Part shown: piece after piece, positions 1 through 13,900 of the stretch | How the letters are laid out: each line of letters begins with the position of its first letter | Numbering within the stretch: position 1 is the stretch's first letter | From: Symbiodinium natans | Lineage: Eukaryota > Sar > Dinophyceae > Suessiales > Symbiodiniaceae | Reading direction: 5' to 3' | Assembly (NCBI GenBank): GCA_905221605.1 | Contig: CAJNDS010000183.1 | Span: 1-64,000, forward strand | DNA: 64,000 nt | The notes under the pieces: generated by a model | Databases searched by the model: none | The model's input: only the letters and a program-made list of their open reading frames with translations | Told to the model about the DNA's origin: nothing | Translations under genes and position numbers: made by a program

Positions 1-32
<32 letters not shown>

Positions 33-1853
33 TGCCAAAAAACTATTAATAATAAGAACAACAATAATGAACCTCAAGCCCAAAGCCGTGAAAGCTCTAA
101 ACCCACCATAAGCCTAAGCCCCACAACCCCAAGCCTAAGCGCCACAATCACCAGGCTTAGGGACCTAAACCCTAAGCCCCCACAACCCCAAGCCTAAGCC
201 TCACAACCATCAGGGCTTCGAGACCTCCACCCTAAAAACCCCCCAAAAAAACAACCCGAAACCCTAAATCCTATAAACCCCTAGAAACCCTATAAACCCT
301 GAACCCTAAACCCGCCTTGGCGGCGTCGAAGCCGCGGAAGCCCAGCGCTTTGGCGGCCACCATGGCGGCGTCATTGCTGCAGATGCTCGGCTCCTGGAAA
401 CAGCGGCTCTCGCGGCTTTTGCAGGGTAAGCGTACACCACCTTTTCACAAAATGCCTTTTATATACATATATAAAAGTAAATATACATATGTATATATAT
501 ATATATATATTGAGGTTTGGGGTTGACAATGATTTGTAGAGTGTGGGCGCAGCCGGCCCCCGCACCCTATAACGCCAAAATGCTAAAAACTGGAATCCTA
601 CAGCCTTCTAAACCCTAAACCCTACTGAGCTTTAAACCTTAAACCCTGTTCCCCTCAACTCATGCTCACTAGAAGAATGTGAACGCGAAGCCCCGCTGTT
701 TCGAAGGGTCTTGGGTAGGCTCAGAGTTCCGGGTTCCGGGTTCCGGGTTGTCTGAATCCCCTAAACCCTAAACCCTAGACCCTAAACCCCAAACCCTAAA
801 CTCGAGGCACAAGAGTCGGCCGGCCTCGATCACTTCAAGTGCGCTGAGCGATGAGTTGGACATCTGCACCAGCATGTTTAGGGGAGTGTAGGGAGTTTCG
901 AGTTTAGGGTTTAGGGTTTAGTAGGGGTTTAGCGGATTTTAGATATTTCGGCATGTTTAGGGGATTTGGGGGTTTACGTTGGGGAGTTTGGGGGGTTTGG
1001 GGGGGTTGGGGGGTTTGGGGAGTTTGGGGGGGTTTGGGCAGTCTAGACTGTAGACAGTGTAGGGAGTTTCGGGCTTAGGGTTTAGGGTGCCCAGGAGGGA
1101 GTTTAGGGCTGAGGGTTCAGGGCTTCGGGGCGTTTAGGGTTACTAGGGTTCGGTGCAAGGCTCAGGAGGTTGAATACTCTGTTCTCGTCATGCGGGCTTT
1201 TTGCCACACCCGCAGCACGCTGGCATCTTTCTGTTACTTGCTGCGGGGTTGTGTGGGCGGCTGATTAGTGGTATGGTTGTGGACAGACGCTCATACGTTC
1301 CCCAACCCCCCCCCCCCCCCAAAAAAAAAAAAAAAACTAAACCCGAAAAAGACACAAAGGAATTGAAGTGAGGGGAAGGGCTGGAATTGGCATTATTTGT
1401 ATTGAGCTTTCAGAAAGGATCCTGTCATTTCAATGGCAAGTCAAGAGTGAAAGAGCAGGTGCCACGAGCGTTTTGGGTTTAGGGTTGAGGGTGGTGTCTC
1501 GGCACGATTCTGAGTGTCTGCGCGTCTACTGTGCAGTAACGACCCAGCGCATGACCTCAACCTGGATTTGCATGACCCTTCTCATTGCAAATAGGAAGCC
1601 CCAAAGCGACGAGGATGTGGAGAACTTGCAAGGCTTGCCCTGTTCCTTCTACTTGGCAGTCTTTTCAAACGATCCGCTTTCTGCGCACGCAGCCGCCCAA
1701 TGGCCGAGGCCGCGACTTCTCGGAAACCTGCGTCCGTGCTCTGCTTGTCTCCAGGCCGGCGGAGGCGCGGTCAAAAGTCAAATGCTAAACCCGGCCCTAA
1801 ACCCTAAACCCTAAACCCACGTCTGCAATAAGTGCCCGCCGGACCTACTGTCC

Positions 1854-1947
1854 TCAAAGGAAGAGGAAAATCACCAGCAGCAGGATCACGGTCCAAACAA
1901 GCGCCGGCAAGTAGTCGAAAACTGGCGAGGACGCCGGGGCATCCTCT
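1854..1947 (-). CDS. Monooxygenase terminal exon: C-terminal membrane anchor
   Basis: 31 codons ending in TGA. It reads EDAPASSPVFDY followed by LPALVWTVILLLVIFLFL and stop, a single hydrophobic segment at the extreme C-terminus, typical of a tail anchor. Phase 2 agrees with the previous donor. The acceptor region is a run of 13 C then TTTGCAGCACCAAG, so a homopolymer serves as the polypyrimidine tract. Confidence 0.75.
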
Positions 1948-4900
1948 CTTGGTGCTGCAAAGGGGGGGGGGGGGGACCATCATGGGTTTAGGGTTTAGGG
2001 TTTAGGGTTTAGGTTACACGCGCGAACATGCGAAAATGCAAGATGCCAGGCCTGCCTGCGCGAGCTATCGATGCTTGTAAACTCTTAATCTAGCAGACGG
2101 CAGCGGCATGAACATCGATCCGCATCTCCACATACCTGTAGATTACTGAGGCCGTCAAAGCAACTCCACTGAACACGGACCAACATGCTGCTGGATGCTC
2201 CTCGGGCTTTCCGTGGCTGATGCCGCACGCTTCGCGAAAGTAGCGGTACACGGCTCCTGGCCACGCTGTTCACAGTGCTTGCCAGAGTCAACCCAGGAGT
2301 TGATCAAGGATGGCCCTGAAAGCCATTCAAAAAGAACATGCCGAAAGTCTGATCCACTTACAACCCACTTCAGGGAAGAAACATATCCCTATAGCTTTGG
2401 GGCATTAGTTTTGAGAAGTGACCACATACCCTCAAGCGCTTCGTAGGCCCAATTGGGGTCTTTGGTTGACGGTGTGTAGGCCTGAACTTTAGGGGCATTT
2501 AGGGTTTAGGGTTTAGGGTTTAGGGCTTAGGGTTTAGGGTTTAGGGTTTAGGGTTTAGGGTTTAGGGTTTAGGGTTTAGGGTTTAGGGTTTAGGGTTTAG
2601 GGTTTAGGGTTTAGGGTTTAGGGTTTAGGGTTTAGGGTTTAGGGCTTTTGCGGTCCATGAGCCCAGCTTAGTAGCCCAGTAGCTCGATGATGATTAGGGT
2701 GTCCTTTTTTGTGGTTGGTTTCTTTGAAGCAGGAACTTGGGATGTTCCCACTTACACTACAGTCCTTAATAGGGATTATCGTACCCACTATTATAGTCCC
2801 TCTTAAGGACTGATGGTATAAGGGGGAGCATCCCAAACGTTGTAAGGGAACCTTGAACCAACACAAAGTGGAACAGGCTACCACCTAAACCTTAAACCCT
2901 AAACCCTAAACCCTAAACCCAGACCCCTGACCCCTAACCCGTAAACCCTAAACCCTAAACCCTAAATCTCCGACTCCGCCGCCGGCCTTTGCGCAAGGGC
3001 TCGCATCGGAAGCCCACCTCGGAGATCCCTTAAAAGGTTTTCGAGGGTTTAGGGTTTAGGGTTTAGGGTTTAGCGTTTAGGGTTTAGGGTGTATATTCCT
3101 ACTTCTCATCCCCCCTTTGTTCTTACGTATCATCGCCCTTAAACCCAATAAACTGGAATGTTCCCCTTGATACCTAACAGTCCTTCATAGGGATGGGCGT
3201 ACTCACTTTGACAACCCCTAGCAAGGACTGTGGGTATAAGGGCGAAAATCCCAACCGATAAAGGGACAAAACAAAAAAAACATCCCAAGGGCCGACCCAG
3301 CTACATGGTGATCCGGGCGGACCAGGAACAGGCATTGCCCATGCACCCCGAAGGTGTGATGTGCCTCCACCTGAGTCGCGTCTAGGGAGCAGACCCTAAA
3401 CCCTAAACCCTAACCCTAAACCCTAAACCCTAAACCCTAAACCCAAAACCCTAGTGAGTCATTGGGCATCACTGCTTTTGGTATTGCTCCCTAAGGGTCC
3501 ATGTGGGGGATTTCCGAACACAGGGGGTACCTTTTTTGGGGGCCCCATTTAAGGGGATACTGCTATATTTGGGGACAAAAAGGGGGTACCCCCATTTTGG
3601 GAAATACCCATGTACCTTTCTATATGGTATACACTTGAGCCGTAAAGGGGTAGCCATATGGCAGCTTTGGGGCCCCCAAGTATATGCTAAACACATGGAC
3701 CCCTTGGGGGTTTCTCTTGTTGTTGATGTTCTCAGGAACACCTGATAAATCCGACAACAGACTCGTCTCGGGCAGAAAGGCCGACTGAAACAAGCTCAAC
3801 CCTTCTCATATGCGTCCAGAGAGCGTCTTGTGATGGAAAGCAGATGACCTGCCGATGCAAACTGCGAAACTCGAGTCGTCCGAGAGCGATCCCTCACACC
3901 TTGCGAGATATTATATCTTCTACTTGTAGGCACTCTTACAAAAACCCCCATTTTCACGTGCTACATACGAAATTCTCAGGACCGCTAAACCCTAAACCCT
4001 AAACCCTAAACCCTCAACCCTAAACCCTAAACCCTAAACCCTAAACCCGAAACCCTAAACCCTAAACCCTAAACCGCAGCAGTTGCGGTGGGCTCGTGCG
4101 CAAGTGCCTCGTCGACCATGGGCACGAAGTTGGTCGGGTCGGCTGTAGACTTGAAGCTGGCGCCGAAGTCCTCCGCTTGAACCCTAAACCCTGAACCCTA
4201 AACCCTAAACCCTAAACCCTCAGCCCTAAACCCTAAACCCTACACCCTCAACCCTAAACCCTAAGCCCTGAACCTTCGCAGGGTTTGCAAGGTCCGACTT
4301 GCAGTGAGCTATGAAGAGAGAAGCGATGCTCCAACGTCTTCCATGAAGGCTGCATGGTGCATGCACAAGTAACGTCAAGTATACCGTGTATATATATATA
4401 TATATATATATATACATACCATATACATGTATATATACATATATACAAAAACTAGTATGTGTGTATGTATATACATACAGATATACATTGTGTAAACGAC
4501 TCTGGGAGGCTTCCCATTGCATGTCCCCCTGCCTCGAGCTCAGGGAGACTCAGCACTTTGTTTCCCAGGTGCTTCTCCATGTCTGAGTTCTCCTCCTCCC
4601 CACCTCCAGTAGCTGGGAAGTCATTTAGGGTTTAGGGTTTAGGGTTCAGGGTTTAGGGTTGAGGGTTTAGGGGAGGAGGGTTTAGGGTTGAGGGTTTCGG
4701 GCTCAGGGTAGGAGGGTTTGGGGTTTAGGGGCTAAGGTTCACTTGTGCACTTGCAAAGGCATGTGGCCGTGCAAGCATGATCTCATGACAAATAGAACCA
4801 GATAAGATATGCATTTATAAATAACCTTTACGACATACTGAACATATAATCCGAAACATATACATAAATAAACGAACAAATAAATAAATAAATAAAGAAA

Positions 4901-7900
4901 TAAATATATATACATATAAACACCTTCCCCCTTAACGTATCCACATTTTTGTGGTTGCTAGCCAATTGGCTCGTCTGATGGACCGGAGGCCTAAAAAGAG
5001 ATGGAAGTGGAAAGCCATGTTTTAGATTGTGATTAGAGGGGTTAATTGTACAGTCACTGAAAAACGGCTTGTAGCTTTTGACATGCTTTCATTCATGACA
5101 CGACTAGAATGTTTAGGGTTACATTTTTACTTATTAGATTTTAGGTGCCCCACGTGTAACATGTAAGTACTTGAGTCGGCCTGAATCACAAAGCTGGATG
5201 TCCACTATCACTCTTGAAAGCCGGAAATATGGGAAGATACTCTTAGAGAGCTCTGCAATTTCGGATTGTTAATGTTAAGTTGCCGTCAAATAGTATACGT
5301 AGCTGAAGAAGGAAACTAGCTTCCACTTCTGGGTCTAAACATTGGGAGCCTTCGAAGAGCAGCAGCGTCCAGCCACGAGATCGCTTAAGAATCTGATGCA
5401 CGCGCATGCCTCCTGGGAGTGCAGAGTCCTGAGTATTAGAGGGTTTAGAGTTTAGGGTTTAGGGTTTTGGGAAGTTTAGGGTTTAGGGCTTGTCGTGACG
5501 AATTTAAGGTTTAAGGGCTGAATTTATGGGCTTGAGAAAGGGTACTTAAGGGGCCTTTAGCTTGTAGCGGTACTCTACAGCACCCTGATCCCAGGCCATT
5601 GTGCCTAAACTCCAGTCACCCTAGTCATCCCAGTCCTTGTTTGGCTCAGGGGCGTGCTTCCGCAAGCAACAGTTCTGCAGGTGCTACAACCCCTAAACCC
5701 TAAACCCTAAACCCTAAACCCTTGAAAACTGAACGTGACGTGGCCGATCGTGGCAGAGGTTCAGTGGGGGTTTAGGGCTTAACGTACTGTTGGTTAGTAG
5801 GGTATGAGGGAATGAGGTACCCTATATAATCCCTTAAAGGGTAACTATATATATATATATGTATAGGGGGATCTAGGGTACCTCATTCCCTCATTCCCTC
5901 ATTCCCTCATTCCCTACTAAGCACGGTAAGTTTAGGGCTTAAGGCACCTATCAGAGCCTTTAGCTACCTTTTGATGGCGGACTGCCAGCTGCCTTGCGGC
6001 ACCACAAAGCAAGCGTCAATGACCACCCTAAACCCTAAACCCTAAACCCTAAACCCTAAACCCTAAACCCTAAACCCTAAACCCTAAACCCTAAACCCTA
6101 AACCCTAAACCCACAGCTCAAACCCTCTGGCATGAAGGAAACAAAACAAAGGGCAAACAGGTCTGCCATCACTACACGTCCACTACGAACAGTGCCCCTA
6201 AACCCTAAACCCTAAACCCTAAACCCTAAACCCTAAACCCTGAACCCTAAATCCTAAACCCTCAACACCAATCTTCAGGTGCTAGCTGCTGGGACTCGAT
6301 CTCCCGCATGAACCCTTCGCGCCAGGGCACTCAACACAAACAAGTTGGGGATGTCGGAGAAGGGTTTAGGGTTCAGGGTTCAGGGTTCAGGGTTCAGGGT
6401 TTAGGGTTTAGGGTTCAGGGTTTAGGGTTTAGGGTCTTAGGGTTTAGGTAACGGTAGCTTCATGGGCACTAAATATGGTCCCTTACCCTCTTTAAAGCGT
6501 TCTGATGCATGGGCCCTTTATTTGTATGGGGTATATAAGGGGGTATATAAGGGGGTATACAAGGACCTTGTGAACTACCCTAAGATGGAGTTTGGGGTTA
6601 AGGGCCCAGGGTTCAGGGCTGTGGGGGCAATCCAGATACAAGGTGCGGTATAAGTTGGCTGCCCAGCGGCAGCCACACAGAAGCACTCGTGCCAGGTGCA
6701 ATGTGGTTCAGAACATGCAACGTCAGTACCAGCACACACAAACCTTCTGTATATTGCACAACAAGCATACTCAAAGCAGTATAGTTACACAATAACATGA
6801 AAATTCGATGAGAATAATCTGAAATCACATGAAACTAAAAAATATATATTATACTACTATAAAAATCGACAGTACAAAAAAGTACTTATAGAAGCATGCT
6901 TCATATGATACTGTAGTGATACGGTAATATAGCAATACAGTAACGTAAATAAAATATCAAATTCCATATAAAACATAAGAACATAACAGTATAACACTAT
7001 GAGAACATAACAGTATGCTAACACACTGTAAAGCAGCGACATAAGAAACTACTAACTTTTTGACTTTGTGATGCGGTAAAAATGAATGAGAACAATCTTA
7101 CAGTGTGCAAGATGACCCTGTCAAGCCTGACCGCTGTTCTTCAGGTGGCCATTGAATGAACTTTGAATTTCCTCCTGACAACCAAACTCCGAAACCCTAG
7201 CCCCAAACCCCAAACCCAGCAAAGCCCAAACCCAAAAAAACCCAAAAAGACCCAAACCAAAAACTAAACCCCAAACCACAAACCTAAACAACAACTCCTA
7301 AACCCCAAGTCCAGCCTCGTCTTGATCCAGCGGTGGAGATTTTGGCGCCTTCTGTACCCGCCAGCAGGGCAAATGCTGGTGATGGGGAAGCACCTTGGTG
7401 CTCCACACTACAAGAGCTCCCTGGGACGCTTTCGGGGCCATTTGCTTAAGAACCCCCCAGAAAATAAGAACATAGCAATCCCGATATACCCTTATAAGGA
7501 AGAATCTTGAATGGGGGGGGGGGGGGGGGGGGGGGTTCTTGAGCAAACGGTAGGGGCTCAGGGTACGTGATTGCTTTGGATCACTTCTTGTGGGCGTGTG
7601 ATCTTCCGAAACGGAATGTAAAGTCACGAAGACCTCAAGCCTCGAACCCGAACTCTGTGATCCTAACTGACCTTGGAACCCTAGGAAAACTCCTTGTTGT
7701 TGCTGTTTCTTAGGAATTATTATACTACCAAAAAGAATGAAAACTATTCCCAAGTATCCCTTAAGTGATCTTAAGGCTCGCGAAACTGAGCCAAACGCTG
7801 AGGCGTCGGCGTGGGCACGGGTCGCTCCCAATGCTCCACGGACAGCTTCGACTTTCGATAGGACCAACCCTGACCCACAGGGTCCATTTGTAGTAATTAC

Positions 7901-10900
7901 TATATGGAATTAGGTATCCCAAAACCCTATTGTAGCATGGCTTTTGAATACCTAATTCCTAAACCCTAAACCCTAAACCCTATTTAGCATGGTTATTGGG
8001 TACCTATATAATTCCATAATCGTACTGCAAGTGGACCCCGTGGGGCATGCAAGGTGCCAGGCCGGGAGTTGGGTGCGGATGGCCGGCTTTGATCTGGGTT
8101 CACTACTATTTGCTTAAGAACGCCCCCCCACCCCCCCCCCCCAGAAAACAGAAAATCCCCGAGAAAGTTAAAAACAGAATAGTCCCTATAGTACCCTTAC
8201 AAGGAGGGATGTTTGTTTGTTTTTGTTGTGGGGGTTCTTAAGCAGATAGCAGTTGAGGGCTCGATTTCGGGTTTGGGGGGCATGGGGTCCTTCTTTCGAC
8301 ATCGTCCCGCGATGGCTGTGGGTTTGGAGTCAGGACTTGATTGGGGGAGGGGGTGAAGGGGGGGGGATTCCAAAGTTGTCAGGAAGCACAAAAAACAGGG
8401 CAAAAAAAGAGCAGCCAATAGCGTGAGTTCATAGACGATGCCTGAAGTTGCATCCCTCCCATCTGCTCTGTGAAGCTCCGAATGTCCCGGAACACTAGAC
8501 TTATCTCCAACCCGCAAACTTGACAACAAAGATCTCTGACGAACCTGCTGGGAGACAGTCTTCAGGATTGCTGGTTGGATGAAAGTCCTCAGATCACATA
8601 CCGAGACACATCGAATCTGGCATGTGCGGTTTGGCCATTAGAGTATATGATTCTGGCTTCGGGTTACGCCTTCTCTTGTGAGCCCATGTATGGTCTTGCA
8701 AGTTTGGGGCGAACCCTAGTTTGGGGCGAACCCTAAACCCTAAACCCAACCCTACACCCTGAAACCCTAACCCTCAACTGCATGGAGTCTCCAGGGCCAC
8801 CTGCTGTTCGCCCACGTATACTGTTTCCATGTGCTTCTCGAAGATGATGTACACTGCCATTTGCTTAAGAACCCCCCACCCCCCCCACCCCCCCAATAAA
8901 AAAAAAAGATCTTTCCGATAAGGGCAATACAAGGATCATTATGCTTTATTTTCTTTTTTAGCAAACAGTAGTACGGGGACGCAGAGAGACCGATACCACT
9001 GAGTATTTCTAAGTCAAGGCGCAGCATGTTGACCAGCCTGCGTGAGGGAGGGTGCTGCACAACCCGTCTGACTCTTGCACGTCCAGGTCTGTTGCATACT
9101 TGGAGGTTCATGGTACTTATAACATCAATTATCACTGTACTTGTAACTGTACTTATAGCCATATTGGGGCACTTAAGAGGCTTATAAGTGGGTTACAAGT
9201 ACAGTTATGATTGGTTAATAAGTACCATGAACCTCCAAGTAGCTCTCAGATAGACATGACGCAGTCCCATCCCGCATGCTGGATGCTAGCCTGAGCTATT
9301 TCGGCTTAGGGTTTAGGGTTTAGGGTTTAGGGTTTAGGGTTTAGGGTTTAGGGTTTAGGGTTTAGGGTTTAGGGTGGCCTCTGGCCACGACCTCGCATGA
9401 AGAAGATCAAAGGGTTCCTGCTGGACACGACCTCTTGCCCGCCTTGGAGTACACCACCACACTGTGATTGTTCAGATGACAGGATTCGGACCACCTCTTG
9501 AGAGCAAAAGAACACTACTGCGCATTACATACTGTACGTTCTATTATATGTTGTATTGTACTTTGTTATAAGAATTCTTCTGTAGTTTATCATACTCTAT
9601 ACCACACACTGTATTTAAGTATTCTACGTACCGTACCTACATTACATGTTGTCTATCTCTCTCTATAAACATATGTACAAATATATTTATACATGCATAT
9701 ATATATATATGTATCTGTGTACATATTACATAACTGTTTAGCCACCTCTTAGTCTCCTTCGTCTCCTGCGTCTCCGCGAGGGGCTTAAAGTTTTCTTGCT
9801 GCCACGGCTCGTTCGATGCCCATAAGGAGCTTGCTCTCCAAGGTCTAAGTCGCGCATCCCGAGCTCGATATGGGGGTTTACGAAAATCAGGGACCTCTAA
9901 TATATGACCCCAATAATATGAATCCCTTTTTATAGTAAGGACCCCAAATTAAGGTAACCTCAATTTTCGGAAACCCCCTCATATAAGGGTTTAGGGAAAG
10001 AAGCCACTGAACTCCTGGAGCAACTGGGGCTGGTGGGGCTTCTGTGGTTTCGGGGCTTCTTTGGTTTGCCACTCTGATATCGCCCTCACGAAGAAGCTGC
10101 ATGGGAAATAGGAATCTCTCCTGATTCATTGGATCCAAGTCAGATCTGTTGTGCGCATTTAGATCATATCCAAGTAGAGTATATCTATTTCTTGTACCCC
10201 CAAAAGGACACTAGGTATATACACTCACCAATATTAAACTCAACAATAACAGCAATATAAACCCTGTGTCACATCCCGCTGAAGGTCGGCATGCTGCTGC
10301 AAGCAAGCGACCTTCCGCTCGCCTGCAGGGAGAAGGCTTCAGGGCCCAGATGGACTGACTAGAGTGCTTAAGTAGCCCAGTAACCATCTTATAATAAGGG
10401 CACCCTTTTTTGGGTTGGTTATTTGATATAATGGAACCCAGAACCAAAAAAACAAAAGGGTCTAGGGTACCACTGGGCTACCAAGAGTGCCTTGACTATG
10501 TACGCTGTGAGAATGGGTTCGCCCTAAGCCTGGAAGCGCATGCATGACAGGAGTCAAAGAAACCCGGGCAGTTGGCTCGACCCTAAACCCTAAACCCTAA
10601 ACCCTAAACCCTAAACCCTAAACCCTAAACCCTAAACCCTAAACCCTAAACCCTAAACCCTAAACCCTACAATATCAAACCGCCGCGCGAAGCCACAGCT
10701 CCTCACAAAAAGAGCCGGTGCCAATTCGACCCCCAATTGCAGCTCCTCTCTTGGGTGCCATCTTCTATCATACGAAGGAATCACAAGATCAGTTGCCCCA
10801 AAGAAGCAATCTGCTCTGGAGCACTGAAGATTCATGGTCTCGTTGTCGAGTGCTTAGGGTCTTCGGGTGTAGGGTGTATAGGCCTCGTAGCTTACAGAGC

Positions 10901-13900
10901 GTCGGTCTCATGCGCCCAGGCACTCTCGTAGGAGAGCAGCAGCGAAGAAGTTGGCCCGCCACACCTTTGAGCTCTACAACGTTGCCCATGTAAAGGTTGG
11001 GGGCCCCGTATTGATGAGACTTCCTCGCTTGGCCTGCGACTTCCTGATGCACAAAGTGATCTAACACCACACTCCCCCCATCCCCCAACATCGACATCCA
11101 TCGCTCTTCCTGGTTGTTGCTTCAACTCCAAGCGCCTGCCAACAGACAATGACCTGACATTAAAGTAGGCAAGGGAAGCGGCTTCTGGAGCATGTGCTTC
11201 AAAAGGCCTGTGAAGTTCTGAGGGAGAATCGTGCTGCTGCTGGTGCATTGAGTCGCACTGAGCCTATTCCACGCGCACAACAACGCAACGCCAAGGCACT
11301 TGATGGCCGTCGCCAACTTCCAGGCCAAGTTCTTGGCGTCCTGGAAGCCCATGTTCATGCCTGCGGCGGGGCATAGAATAGGGTTTAGGGCTTAGGGCTT
11401 AGGGCTTAGGGCTTAGGGCTTAGGGCTTAGGGCTTAGGGCTTAGGGCTTAGGGTTTAGGGTTTAGGGTTTAGGGTTTAGGGTTTGGGGTTTGGGGTTTGG
11501 GGTTTGGGGTTTGGGGTTTAGGGTTTAGGGGGCTTTACATGTCCCACACGTCGAACAAGGAAGCCCGAACTCAGAAGGAACTGCTGCAAGACAGGTTCCA
11601 GAGCCAGTTCAACACTCGCAAATCCGATCCGAGTTCATCCGCTCAACCTAATAATTACAAGGGGCCTGCAGGGCAAAGCGTTTGCTGCATGGCGAGATTG
11701 GGGGGAATCTGTTTGGGATGGCCAAGCCGACACTAAACTCGACCCACACTATTTCCGGAGATGGTCCGGAGGGGTTCTGAATGGGAAGCGGATTGTCGGC
11801 ATAGGGCAGGATATAATAATGGAAGGCTCCCGCGGTCCAAAAAAAAATTGGGGGACATTCAGATTGAGGGGCTTATGTTCATGAAGGGTCAGTAGCGTGA
11901 ACGCCTGGTAATGTGCAACCTCGAGCCCACTGAACGACACCCCGACACACCAGGAATGTCCACATCAGGCGGAAGTCCCGAAACAGATCTAAACATAGAA
12001 CGGTGAACCATGACATCGACAACTCTCAACAGGAAGTCAAGCCATAATGTAAACTATATCAATCTTAAACAGACTCACTCCATGTGTACATGCTATATTT
12101 CTAGACAGTATAGGTCACAAAACATTGCATGAGCTAGTAAACTAAGCCCTGAATTTGGGTCCCCTGCTATACAATCCTTCTACTTCGGATCCCTTTAGAT
12201 CCCCGCAAACAAGGGTAAGTGACCATACTCAGGGCCCATGGTTCCAACCTTAGATCTAATGTAACCCCCACTGTCGGCAGTCGCAGGCCTTGTCCCCCGA
12301 AGGGCGAGTGGCAGTGGCATGCATCACCCGCCAGAAAGACCCGGCCACGACCGTAGCACTCCACCTGCTTCGCAGAGTTCGCCGAATGGTGTAGGGTTGA
12401 GGGGTTAGGGTCTAGGGTCGTGTGTCCCCCGCAGGTTTCTTTTCCCCCAGATTCTTGCAACCGGTGGCAGAAACCTGTAAGACCATCCAAACACCATGCT
12501 TTGGCAAAGCTTAGATAGCCTCGACCCGCAGCCCAAGACCACTTGCAAGGCTTCCGTGCAAGCTTTCGGTGCCGCCACTGCTTCAGTAGCCCTTCTCGGG
12601 CTAGATGCTGCACCCCCCTTAATACCCGACCTGAACCCCCTAAACCCTAAACCCTAAACCCTAAACCCTAAACCCTATAAACCCTAAACCCTAAACCCTA
12701 AACCCTAAACCCTAAACCCTAAACCCTAAACCCTAAACCCTAAACCCTATAAACCCTATAAACCCTAAACCCTAAACCCTAAACCCTAAACCCTAAACCC
12801 TAAACCCTAAACCCTAAACCCTAAACCCTATAAACCCTATAAACCCTAAACCCTAAACCCTAAACCCTAAACCCTAAACCCTAAACCCTAAACCCTAAAC
12901 CCCAACCCTAAACCCTAAACCCTAAACCCTAAACCCTAGACCCACAGTAATAGTACCAGCCCAGCTGCCTGGCGTGAGTTGACGCGAAAGTGCGTGAGCC
13001 ACTTCACGGACCCAGGCTTGACCTGGGTTTCGGGTTTAGGGTTTAGGGTTTAGGGGTTCAGAGTTTAGGAGTCTAAGGGCCTGTTAAGGTCTACGTGCTA
13101 CGATTTCAAGAATCTTGCCTTCCCTAAACCCTGAACCGCGAAACCCCTGAGCAAGGCAAGCAGCTGCCCCAAGCGGCCGTCGACGCTTGTTTTGGGCAAC
13201 GTCGAGTCTCTGCACCACTTGGGGTTTCCGAACATAGGGGACCCCTTTATCTAAAATACTGATTCCTTGTGAAAGGCCCCGAACATAGACCTGCAAATAG
13301 TAGGAATCCCTTATAAAGTAAGGACCCCAAAAAGGTACCCCTAGTTTCGGAAACCCACATATCGAACCCAAGCCGAACAAAAAAACAACAAAAACTCGGT
13401 GCCACTCGGTGGAGAGCCACTGTCACCTGCTGGCCCAGCCCGCGAGATCGCGCCACTTTGAGCACGTCCTCCACCTACACCACGCTGTGAAGGGAAGCCG
13501 AAACCCCTAAACCCCCAAACACCCAAACCCCTTAACCCCTAAACCCCCAAACCCCTAAACCCAAAAACCCCTAAACCCCTTACCCTAAACCCTGAGCGGG
13601 GAACTTTGAAGTTTGCGGTGTTCAGGCTCCGCGGCGTGTTGAAAGTACAGGGCGTTCCTTCTTGTCCTTTTTTTTTTTGGGGGGGGGGGGGGGGGGGCAG
13701 ATGTACAGATACCACACCTGAATTGGGATGTTCCCCCCTATACTAACCGTCCTTAGTAGGGATTCGAGTACCCCGTCTGAAAAACCCTACCAAGGACTGT
13801 TAGGGGGGGAACATCCCAGCCTCTGAACCCTAAGCATCCCCGAAAACCCTAAAAATCCTGAAGCAAGAAGGGCCCCAGCGGTGCGGAGTCCCCGCCCTAA

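Larger units (their letters stand above)
3371..10895. other. Monooxygenase intron region with unresolved exons
   Basis: About 7.5 kb between recognised monooxygenase exons. It holds telomere-like arrays (for example 3960-4075, 5999-6112, 9304-9375, 10580-10669), several MITEs and AT-rich stretches (4380-4470, 6790-7050, 9530-9730). Short open minus-strand segments that may be the missing exons include 10.24-10.34 kb (ERKVACLQQHADLQRDVTQ, donor in a GTTTAT context), 10.01-10.11 kb and 10.77-10.82 kb. None carries a diagnostic motif. Confidence 0.5.

Noticed and set aside
1-320. Window start as a true chromosome end
   Set aside because: The first 32 bases are a C homopolymer and the following CCCTAAA-like units are degenerate. 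Better arrays occur throughout the window in both orientations, so this is not evidence of a telomere.
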